From contig JASJOG010000034.1 of NCBI GenBank assembly GCA_030142905.1, positions 740,501 through 804,500 on the forward strand: a stretch of DNA of 64,000 bases, written 5' to 3'. Position 1 is the first letter of the stretch, and the number at the start of each line of letters is the position of its first letter. Positions 11,144 through 20,234 of the stretch are shown here, piece after piece. The notes under the pieces were generated by a model. That model saw only the letters and a program-made list of their open reading frames with translations, was not told where the DNA came from and did not search any database. Position numbers and translations under genes: made by a program. The stretch is from Heliopora coerulea (taxonomy: Eukaryota; Cnidaria; Anthozoa; Scleralcyonacea; Helioporidae).

Positions 11144-11262
11144 TTACCTTTGAAAGTGTGATTATTATTCTGGTATAATTTCAAGAAATATATATATATA
11201 TATATATATATTTCTTGAAATTATACCAGAATAATAATCACACTTTCAAAGGTAATGATATC
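11112..11262. repeat. AT-microsatellite palindrome upstream of TPR-CHAT1
   Basis: A 52-bp segment (ATATCATTACCTTTGAAAG...) appears inverted on both sides of a (TA)n tract, with another (TA)n tract on its left. Unit 2 has a single copy in the + orientation near 36450-36500 without the long AT tracts. Unit 3 has much larger insertions at this AT-rich place (54190-56245). Confidence 0.6.
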
Positions 11263-11842
11263 AATTTGACGGAGATAGCATCCATGGTACCTAATCACAT
11301 TGAATTATTTGCACGACGTACAGTAAAACCCCGCATATCAGAACCACCAAAATTAACAACCTGAAAGTTTGATTTTAAAACACTCAATATATAAGAACCT
11401 AGTTAGCCTCAAGTCTGATATAAGTTTGTATATATTTGGTGGTTTTCATGATTTTCATTTGAAGACATACAGAAGATATGACTTTTCCATAAGATGGCAT
11501 CCTATGTCACTACTGCCGATGACCTCACAGATGTCCTCCTTTTCATATAAAAAAATCTGAAAATTTCAAGACTCAAGTAAGTAACGAAAAAACTGTAAAT
11601 GCAGTTCTTTATCATTACAACAGCTCCAGCTCATAAACCAAATTTAATTTTCTATGCAAAAGCATTTTAACTTGCTGAGAAGGTCACTCTGACATGTAAC
11701 TAAAATTCCTGACGCACTATGGTAATGTGAACACCGAGCAATTAAGAGCTGAGAATCATTTGAAAGTACCAAAATCGAGACTTACCAGGTTTCTCCGGGT
11801 GGATAGGCGTAACTTGTGTAATGATTTTGTATTTGGTATAGA

Positions 11843-14800
11843 ATGCTCGAGCTGATGGCGCTCCAGAATTCAGCGAAAAAATTCTACGATTCTTGTCAAT
11901 TCAATGAAGCGATTGAATGTTTTAAGAAAGTCATAAAGCGTTGCCTTGATGCCGGACTTATGAAAGTTGCAGTCACCAATTACGGCGATCTAGCAATCTC
12001 ATATGGACATGTTGCTGAGTGGAGGTTGTCCATACTGTTTCACGAGAGACAGCTCGAATCCGCACGAAAATTACGAATTGTATCTGAAGAAGGGACAGCA
12101 TATTGTGGGTTGGGAAACGTCTATCAATCAACTGGGGATTATCAAAAGGCGCTTGACTACCATCAGAAGCACTTGATCATTTCTCAGCGTTTGAAGGATC
12201 GGACAGCAGAAGGAGGAGCTCATGGAAATCTCGGAAACGCCTATGATTGCCTCGGAAACAATGAAAAAGCTATTGAATGCTATCAGAAGCAGCTGGATAT
12301 TGCCAAAGAAGTGCATTCTGAAGACTTGGAAGGAATTGCGTACTCTGGTTTGGGCGGAGCTTACGAGAAAATGCAACAACTAGAAAAGGCGAAAGAAAGC
12401 TATGAAAAATCTCTGAAAATTTCAAGAAATCTCGTTCGTCGTGGCGTCGCATATGGAGGTCTCGGACATGTTTATCAGAGACTAGGTCAGCATAAAAAGG
12501 CAATTGAGTATCAACTCGAGCGACTAAACATTTACAAAAAAGCTGGAGTAAGAGATGGAGAGGCACGAGCGTATGGATCTCTGGCAGCGGCTTATCACTC
12601 GGCCGAAAATTACGAAAAAGCACTGCAGTGTAACGAGAAGTTCTTAACCATGGCTCAGCAATTGGATTTAAAAGCCGAAGAAAAGAAGGCTTACCAAAAT
12701 GGTGGAAGGATTTATGAAAGTATGGGAAAATACGAAAAGGCTATTGAATATTTCCAGGCTCTCGTGGACATTGCACAACAATCGAATGATAAGAAAAAAG
12801 AATCAGAGGCATACAATGGTCTTGGCGAAGCTTACAGCAACCTTGGTCAGCATGAAAAGGCTATCGAATATTACCTAAAGGCCTCCGAAATTGTTCACGC
12901 CTTAGGTGTTACCGAAGAAGAAACAGCAGTATACTTTAAATTGGCGGTAGCGTACAAAAGAAGTGGAAATTACGAAAAAGTGGTTGAATGTAGCCAGAAG
13001 ATACTAGAAACCACTCAGGAATTTGGGTCCAAAAATAAACAGATAAAAGAAATTTATATGTTGCTGGGAGACGCCTACGAAAACATCGGTCAGTATGACA
13101 AAGCGATTGAATGCTACCAAAAACTCGTCAATGTTTTCCGAAAAACTGGAAACAAAACTGAAGAAGTAGAAGCGTTAGAAATCACTGGGGACGTTTATGA
13201 AACCACTAAACAATACCAAAATGTAATTGAGTGCTATCACAGGTATCTTGAGCTAACTCGAGAAATGGGCTCTAAAGATAAAGAAGCACAGGCATATGAA
13301 AGACTGGGGAGTTCGTATCACAACCTTAAACAATACGAAAAGGCAGTTGAATATTTTCAGAAAAATTTAACTCTCATCCAAGAACTGGGCGATAAAAACA
13401 AAGTTGCGGAGGCGTACCGTCGTCTTGCAACCGTTCATCGAAATAAAGAAGAATATGAGATGGTGATTAAATGTTACAAGGAACAGTTGAATATTTATCA
13501 TCAGCTCGAGGATAAACGAGGAGAAGCTGGAGCATTGTTAGTTTTAGGAGAAGTATTTAGTGGACTAAAAGAGTATCGTCAAGCTATTGATTATTTGCAG
13601 AGAACAATAAAGATTGTTCAGGATCTGGATGACAGAGATGGAGAAAGAAGGGCGTGTGCTGCCTTGGGTTTGTCTTACTTCGGTATTGAAAAATACGAAA
13701 AGGCTATCGAATTTCAAGAAAAAAGCCTGAAAATCGCTAAAGAAATGGGCACAAGCAATCGAGAAGAATTAGCATACTTATTATTAGGAGGAGCTTTCCT
13801 TAAAAATGGAAAACACGACAAGGCGATTGAGTGTTATGAAAAGTCATTGAGGATCGCTGAAGAGCAAAATCTGAACGATACTCAAGAAACTGCTCTCGAA
13901 GCACTTGCAGCGATTTGCCAGGATACAGGGAAGTTTCAAAAGGCTAAAGACTACAGCGAAAAGCTCCTGAAGATAGCAGAAGAGTCTGGTATAAACGAAA
14001 GTACAATATCCGCATATATTATCCTGGGATCCTCCTGTAAAGATTTTGAACCATATGAAAAGGCAGAGGAGTACTTGCAGAAAGCTCTGACGATGGCCAT
14101 AGAACTAAAAAATGAGAATAAAAAAGCCGATGCATACGACGCTTTAGGTTCTTTGTATGATCATTTAAATAAATACGACCTAGCAATGGAGAATTTCGAC
14201 TCAGCGTTGGAAATCTTGAAAAAACTTGGTGAAAAAGAGAAAGCTGCAGGGTGCCTAGGAAATTTAGCAGCTATTTATAATGGACTTGGGCAGTATGACA
14301 AAGCGATTTCCTGCCACAAAAAACGACTGCAGATGTCTGAAAAAACAGGCGATAAAATTGCAGCTGTAGTATCGTATTGTGGTCTCGGTAAAGCCTACGA
14401 CGACACAGGTCAATATGAAAACGCGATCGAATGTTATCAGAAGCAATTGGAAATAGCCAAGGAATGTGGGATGAAGAATATGGAAAGTAATGCCATCTCA
14501 GGCTTGGGAAACGTCTTTGAAAGCCTTGGACTGAACGAAATGGCCGTTATTTACTATCAGGAACACTTGAAGATTTCCCAAGAACTGAACGAAATAGGGA
14601 GCGTAGGCGACGCCCATCGCAGTCTTGCACGAATATTTTGCCAAACTGGACAACTTCGAGAGGCTATCGTTTCTTATCAAGCCTCTTTAAAAATCAATTC
14701 AAAGCAAAAAGACCAACGTGCACAAGCGATATGTTTTCATGGGTTAGGAGAGTGTTACCTGATGTTGCTCCAATTCAAGAAAGCCAGCGAATCATTCTGC

Positions 14801-16591
14801 AAAGCCATTTTATGTATAGAGTCTGTGAGAAATTCCGTAATCAACCGAGATGGATTCAACACCTCCTTGTCTGACAAATTTGCTGACTACCATAAAAGTT
14901 TGACGACGTCTCTACTTTGTCTTCAACAAGTGAGAGCTGCATTACTGGTGTCGGACGTTGGGAAAGCAAAAGCACTTCAGGATCTCATGAGGAAACGCAC
15001 CAACGTATCATTGGAATCCACCGATCATGAACATTTCACGACATGGATTGAGACCATTGCAAAAGACCCGTCGTCATCCTTATGTGAGAAATTGCTTGAT
15101 CAAGCTACCTCTAATGTTATCAATTCAATTCAAGATGGATCTGTCTTACTTTACACTTTTGATCACGCAGAAACTTTACATATTTGGATTCTTTCTGAGA
15201 AAAAAGTGTACCACACAACGTGGGAGACAACCAACGGTATGTCAGCACTGTTTTATCTTCAAACGTGCCAAGAAGAATTAAGGCAGTGTTTGAATGATCG
15301 ATCTACCACGACTGTACTAGAACACGCAAACGATGAAGCAATGCAGAACGAAAACACAAAGATCAAACCGAAAATTCTGATGGAGAAAAAACAACGTACA
15401 TCTTTCGCCACAGCGTTGGAGCAGAGGTTACAGAATGTAAAGGTGGCCAGTGAATCACGGATGGAGTCTTATCGCCACTGTGTATCCGAAGACAAAGTCG
15501 CTCACTCGCAACGATTAAAGAACTGCTACAATTTGGATTGCAATGGTAATCAACAAACCGACGATATCAAAATTAAGCGCATAAGATTAGAAGATGCCAC
15601 GAAGACCTTTCAGAAATACGGACTGGATACGACAATTTTCAGCACTTCAGAAAAGATCAGCCGTACCGGAATGAAATCCAGTAACCTCTCCCAGTACACT
15701 AACTTCAATGGTTACCTTTCAAAACTGTATTCAGTATTAATTGCACCTGTTCAAGACCACCTAACTGGTACCAAGCTGGTTTTTGTTCCTGAGGGTCCAC
15801 TGTTCACGCTGCCCATTTCGGCTTTGATGAATTCCAAGAAACAACACCTATGTGACAGTTACAGTATCCAAGTTACTCCAGCTTTACACACTCTCAATAC
15901 AAGCCTCAAGTTACCATTAAGCAAACACGGGCCGCCATTGTTTGTCGGTAACCCTCGAGTTGGAACAGTTCGCTTTGGTCGACAAAACGTGACACCAGAA
16001 CCTCTTCCTAATGCTGCAATCGAAGCCGAAGAATGTGCGCGGTATTTCGAGTCGAAACCGTTGACGGAACAGCACGCAACTAAAGAGAACGTCCTGAGAG
16101 ATATGAAAAACGCAAGTATAATCCACATTGCAGCTCATGGTGATATGGAATACGCTGATATCTTTCTGGCCCCCAATGCTGATGCCTCAAACCCCGCCAG
16201 AGAGAAAGATTACCTCTTACAGGCCAAAGATGTCACCGGAACCATCCTAAGCGCTCGCCTGGTTGTACTGAGTTGCTGTCACAGTGGGCGCGGTCAAGTA
16301 TCGCCGGAAGGCGTCGTTGGTATCGCAAGATCTTTCTTGGGAGCGGGAGCCCGCTCGGTGCTGGTCGCACTCTGGGAAATTTCTGATGAAAAAACTTTGG
16401 AGTTTATGAAATGTTTTTATGATAACCTTTGCACAGGACAGTCGGTGTGTGTTGCTCTGCAACGTACAATGAAGTCGGTAAAAGAACAACAGTCCATTGG
16501 AGACTGGGCACCGTTTGAGATTTTTGGAGAAGACGTGGCTTTTTCCAAGGATGATATCGAGGAGATTCGCCGAGAGAGTTCAAAAAGGTAA
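11843..16591 (+). CDS. TPR-CHAT1: large TPR-repeat protein with C-terminal CHAT protease domain
   Basis: A single 1582-codon exon. Residues about 7-1000 form some 25 TPR-like repeats of about 40 residues (for example YCGLGNVYQSTGDYQKALDY), a presumed protein-binding solenoid. A helical region (ALLVSDVGKAKALQDL) leads into a CHAT domain, about 1095-1565. CHAT belongs to the caspase/separase protease clan. The likely dyad is His1432 (HIAAHG) and Cys1479 (LSCCHSG), followed by the conserved GIARSFLGAGARSVLVALWEI. There is no signal peptide or membrane segment, so it is probably cytosolic. The start is supported by an in-frame TGA at 11822-11824 and by identical starts in the other copies. The terminal AGG-TAA overlaps a consensus splice donor (AAAAG|GTAAGT), so a short 3' exon may exist. 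Similar invertebrate proteins are often labelled TTC28-like, from TPR similarity alone. Substrate is unknown; a regulated protease in immunity or cell death is an inference. Confidence 0.9.
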   Translation: MLELMALQNSAKKFYDSCQFNEAIECFKKVIKRCLDAGLMKVAVTNYGDLAISYGHVAEWRLSILFHERQLESARKLRIVSEEGTAYCGLGNVYQSTGDYQKALDYHQKHLIISQRLKDRTAEGGAHGNLGNAYDCLGNNEKAIECYQKQLDIAKEVHSEDLEGIAYSGLGGAYEKMQQLEKAKESYEKSLKISRNLVRRGVAYGGLGHVYQRLGQHKKAIEYQLERLNIYKKAGVRDGEARAYGSLAAAYHSAENYEKALQCNEKFLTMAQQLDLKAEEKKAYQNGGRIYESMGKYEKAIEYFQALVDIAQQSNDKKKESEAYNGLGEAYSNLGQHEKAIEYYLKASEIVHALGVTEEETAVYFKLAVAYKRSGNYEKVVECSQKILETTQEFGSKNKQIKEIYMLLGDAYENIGQYDKAIECYQKLVNVFRKTGNKTEEVEALEITGDVYETTKQYQNVIECYHRYLELTREMGSKDKEAQAYERLGSSYHNLKQYEKAVEYFQKNLTLIQELGDKNKVAEAYRRLATVHRNKEEYEMVIKCYKEQLNIYHQLEDKRGEAGALLVLGEVFSGLKEYRQAIDYLQRTIKIVQDLDDRDGERRACAALGLSYFGIEKYEKAIEFQEKSLKIAKEMGTSNREELAYLLLGGAFLKNGKHDKAIECYEKSLRIAEEQNLNDTQETALEALAAICQDTGKFQKAKDYSEKLLKIAEESGINESTISAYIILGSSCKDFEPYEKAEEYLQKALTMAIELKNENKKADAYDALGSLYDHLNKYDLAMENFDSALEILKKLGEKEKAAGCLGNLAAIYNGLGQYDKAISCHKKRLQMSEKTGDKIAAVVSYCGLGKAYDDTGQYENAIECYQKQLEIAKECGMKNMESNAISGLGNVFESLGLNEMAVIYYQEHLKISQELNEIGSVGDAHRSLARIFCQTGQLREAIVSYQASLKINSKQKDQRAQAICFHGLGECYLMLLQFKKASESFCKAILCIESVRNSVINRDGFNTSLSDKFADYHKSLTTSLLCLQQVRAALLVSDVGKAKALQDLMRKRTNVSLESTDHEHFTTWIETIAKDPSSSLCEKLLDQATSNVINSIQDGSVLLYTFDHAETLHIWILSEKKVYHTTWETTNGMSALFYLQTCQEELRQCLNDRSTTTVLEHANDEAMQNENTKIKPKILMEKKQRTSFATALEQRLQNVKVASESRMESYRHCVSEDKVAHSQRLKNCYNLDCNGNQQTDDIKIKRIRLEDATKTFQKYGLDTTIFSTSEKISRTGMKSSNLSQYTNFNGYLSKLYSVLIAPVQDHLTGTKLVFVPEGPLFTLPISALMNSKKQHLCDSYSIQVTPALHTLNTSLKLPLSKHGPPLFVGNPRVGTVRFGRQNVTPEPLPNAAIEAEECARYFESKPLTEQHATKENVLRDMKNASIIHIAAHGDMEYADIFLAPNADASNPAREKDYLLQAKDVTGTILSARLVVLSCCHSGRGQVSPEGVVGIARSFLGAGARSVLVALWEISDEKTLEFMKCFYDNLCTGQSVCVALQRTMKSVKEQQSIGDWAPFEIFGEDVAFSKDDIEEIRRESSKR

Positions 16592-19500
16592 GTTTCTCAG
16601 TGGTCTAACCATAGACCAAGGTAGCTACGACTGATTGTCCATGAGAAAATTGTAACTGATTTAATGTGAATAGTAATCTTCAGTAAATTGGGCGAAATAT
16701 CGCCATATCTTTTACATTGAATAAACGAAGAAGGGCAGAAGAGTTTAGACCATATTTAATGATTTTTTGGTCGCTTTCAGTCTGATGTTGTGACTTGTGA
16801 CAAAACGCTAGACCAAGGTACGTGGACTCTTCCCTAGGATCCACCGTTTGCACAGATATAAACGGATCTTTGAGAATGCATGGTGGTCGTTCAGGCAGGG
16901 GGTAGAAGGAAGAAGTTCCGCTCCCCCACGCAGATGGTTAAATGTATCAAGATTTGGGACATAACCGTCCAATTTGGTGGGTAAGCCCCTTCTAACTCAT
17001 TTTCATCAGATTCGCTTGAATTTGCACAGGGTGCAATGGATTTGTACTGCCAGTATAGATGTTTCAAAATGGCATTTTATTTCGTATTAGTAATTACATG
17101 ATCACGCTGAGTCCATTTCTCTGTGTATAAGTTAATATGAACACATACCTCGCATGCAGCTGCTGTTGTGACGCTTGTAGATCTGACTTAGCAAATGTCA
17201 TTACCATCTCGGCAGGACAGACAGAGCAACAGATGCTTTTTATTGAAACCTGGAAAGAATGCATGTTGACATCAGTGATAAAAGTGATAAAAGATTAACT
17301 TTCTCTCCTTTGTTTTCCTTTTGAAGATTGGATGAAGACAAAACTTTAAATTAAGAATATCAAGCAGTATGGACCAATGGACGTTGGACCGACAAAACAG
17401 AGAGCAGATTATTACTGTGCTGAATCGGTTTAGTTTGACTATCAGTTTGGTGTTCTTTCATTAAAGGACCTAAAGAGAATATTTTCATCATTATCAATGA
17501 CATTCATTAAACTCGAATAAGCATACTATGTCACAATTTATCATAATGAATGTAAAGCAGCTGGCATCAGAGGTGAGTTTGAGAGTATAAATCTCCGAGC
17601 CAGGGAGGCTTAATTCGAGGCTTAATTAAGTTCGAGACGGACTAATTATTCATTGGAGCAATGTTTGGTAAAGGTATTATCTCAACTGCTCTTTGGAGAA
17701 AGATTTTCATCATATCTATAGGCCGAATACCCGAAATGGCTTCCTAATGACTTCAAAATTTCCAAATCTTCCTGGCTCTCACATCTTGTTTAGGCCCCAA
17801 AGTCTGGGACGTTCGGACATGAATCACACAAATGTCTGGTGCCACTGCTGGTGTAAATTTTCTATTATCTCTTCCTCATGTCATCACGAGTTATCATTAT
17901 TAACTTAATTGAGTAGTAATGAGGGCGTTTACAGATAATTTAGTTCCATGGACATTTAGGTGTTTCTTAGACAGGTTGGAATGGAAATAAATATTCATAG
18001 AACTTAATAAATTTGTGAACCATATACGACTACAAGTTCTGCGGTAAATGTACATAAAGTTTAACTGGTTGATGTTTTGCTATGGTGATGTCAACACGAC
18101 AACATTAAAAACGAAAAGTCTTTTAATATGCTTTTGCTTTTAAATTAACCAATTCCTTAATTTGTTATGAGTCTTGATCATGATTCTCCGTGCTTTCGAC
18201 ATTCGCCATCTTGAAAACCGCCTAATACGATTGCGGGGCACCTTTGGTCGGCGGGGATGGGTTCACCGCGCGAGATGTCGCGAACCGACTGAACCCACCT
18301 GACTGATCAGGCTGGCGTTGCATGACTTGCATGTCTTGCACATTGGTCTTGAATGACTTGCATTGCTGCTCCGGAAAATTTTGCCGAGTGAGACGATCGT
18401 TAAGCACATCTCAACATTTACAGAACGAGAAACAATCGTTTCTCGTTATCAAAGTAAACGCTATCCCGCATCCCGAAAAACCTGTTGTGCGCACTCTTTT
18501 GGCTATCCAAAAACACATCCATGGATTTTAAGTACCTTTGAAAAGTGTCTGAGTTACTCACTTTTCCAGGCGTGTAGGAGAGGGGGGGGGGTTCGAGGGG
18601 TTGGAACGAACCCGCTTTGGGGTCAATGATAGCGACCAGAATCAGTTTGACCAGAAATTTGTTTTACAAATAGGTAGCTGTTTTGTGCATGAATACGTTC
18701 TCTGCATATATTTGTATATTTAGTTGAAAGAAATACTTGGCATAATATATTCCCTTTACAAGAGTTCAATTTTTCTTAAATATAGTTTGTCAATACGGAC
18801 GCCCCTTTTAAACCCCAGCTACGCGCCTGTTTTCCGTGTTAAAATGTCTTAGAGTGCACTAAGATGGTAATAACGTCGTTAAAATTTGATTATTTTATCA
18901 TAGCGTTCTCATCAAAATTTCGTACAATAACTTCCTTCTCATGCGTTTGGTCTTTCGCTTTTCTCTATTCCCCAATCATATCTATATTTGTTGAATTTAC
19001 TGAGATTATCAGTAGACAAATTCAAGTAAAGCACGTAGGACGTGCAGACTCTACTTTGCAAAGAGCCCGTAGGTATTCACGCTGGACTTCTAAACCTTGG
19101 CTGAAACGAAGAATAAAACCATACAAACATACATACATAACCACAGGACAATTACGCTTCAGACCACGAGACGTCGCGAGGCACGTTGACTGATGTAGAA
19201 CTGTGGTCAATTTTAACAACCGGAGTAAGACATCGGCAAGGATGTCGGTTTGTTGCCATTTGACGACCTTAATTTCCCGGCAGGATTCGTCTTGTATTAT
19301 TTTAATCTGGCTAACGCCAGGGAATTTTGTGAAGGGAAGACAACGTGCCCGAGTGAATTATAACGTATCTTAATTAACACTTTTCCGGTAGCATCAGTCT
19401 TATATTATTTAAGGCTAAAAAATCAGGCTAACCCCGGACGATTTTACTCGTCAAGGGAGAACATCCTGCCAGGGAAGGGTTAAGGTGTTCCTATGCTAAA

Positions 19501-20234
19501 AAACTTTTATATTGGCATTCCTGAACAAATTTTAGCAGAAATAAAGTTGCATTGTTTTGATGGTGGCACTATTTTTCATTGTTTTGATGTGAAGACACGA
19601 GATGTATAGGCTTGCAACAGCCGTGCGATGAAGTGTGATGGACGACGCTGAGATTGTTCCCGACAGGAATGACCAAAGTAACAAGGAAGCTAAAATAACG
19701 TCATTTGATGACGTTTTTACAGCTCAAGCAAATGCGATTTGCGATATTATTGGATAACGACCAAACAAGGTTTTATTACTCGTCAATTGTAAAAATATGG
19801 AGTGATATTTCGACAGCGGTAACTCATAGAAACGTAAGTCGTACTTAGAAAAAATCCAGTTTAAGCCTTTGTCTACCTGCGGGACATGAACGTCCGCTCC
19901 TCTGTAAAGGGTTAAGTCGATATGCGTATCCAATTGTAGTAATGAATGGGTTAAAACAACAAAGGAAGGAACGAATATTTCGAGGACAAGCTCAAAGCCA
20001 GTTTCTGAACAATATCTAAGCAGCGAGTCAGGAGTTCTGTGATTTGATGCCAGGAAGTTAATGGTGACGTTAAACGTACAATCAGGGAACACGAGCATAA
20101 GTTTTAACATCCGACAGCAAAAATAATAGTCACCAAACACTTTAAAAGCTCGGAGAAATTCTCAAGTGGCTAATTGCAACTAGCAAATCCTCGCCTTGTG
20201 GAGACAACATCAACTACTCACGATTAAACAAGCT
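16592..20234. other. Intergenic DNA between TPR-CHAT1 and MMP-beta1
   Basis: It holds the PLE end relic (16685-16800). A candidate 3' acceptor lies near 17325-17334; in units 2 and 3 it reads TTTTCAG. A hairpin-forming AACGAGAAAC...GTTTCTCGTT lies at about 18424-18447 and a run of ten G near 18582. A CCCCGGACGATTTTACTCG repeat near 19430 resembles one in the alpha introns. The same sequence follows TPR-CHAT2 (41840-45436) and TPR-CHAT3 (to the right edge). I see no convincing gene in it. Confidence 0.5.
16685..16800. mobile_element. Diverged PLE end, with AATAAA signal of TPR-CHAT1
   Basis: TTGGGCGAAATATCGCCATA, then GAAGAAGGGCAGAAGAGTTT and CATATTTAATGA, follow the end of the PLE at 51111-52035 (GCGAAGTATCGCCATATG, GAAGAAGGCTAGAAGAGTTT, CATATTTATTAA). 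Just beyond, GACAAAACGCTAG recalls the PLE hammerhead GACGAAACGTTAG. AATAAA at 16720-16725 is the first such signal after the stop, about 130 nt downstream. The relic follows all three TPR-CHAT copies, so it predates the duplication. Confidence 0.6.

Noticed and set aside
11820..11843. An upstream coding exon joined at the TATAG just before the TPR-CHAT start
   Set aside because: In-frame stops lie 3-7 codons upstream in all copies and there is no pyrimidine tract; a 5' UTR intron remains possible but cannot be supported.
19724..20140. A 138-codon minus-strand frame, also open at 44926-45342
   Set aside because: Both copies are open, but the differences between them are mostly amino-acid changes, no family is recognisable, and the frame lies just before MMP-beta exon 1. 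Openness in two recent duplicates is weak evidence.
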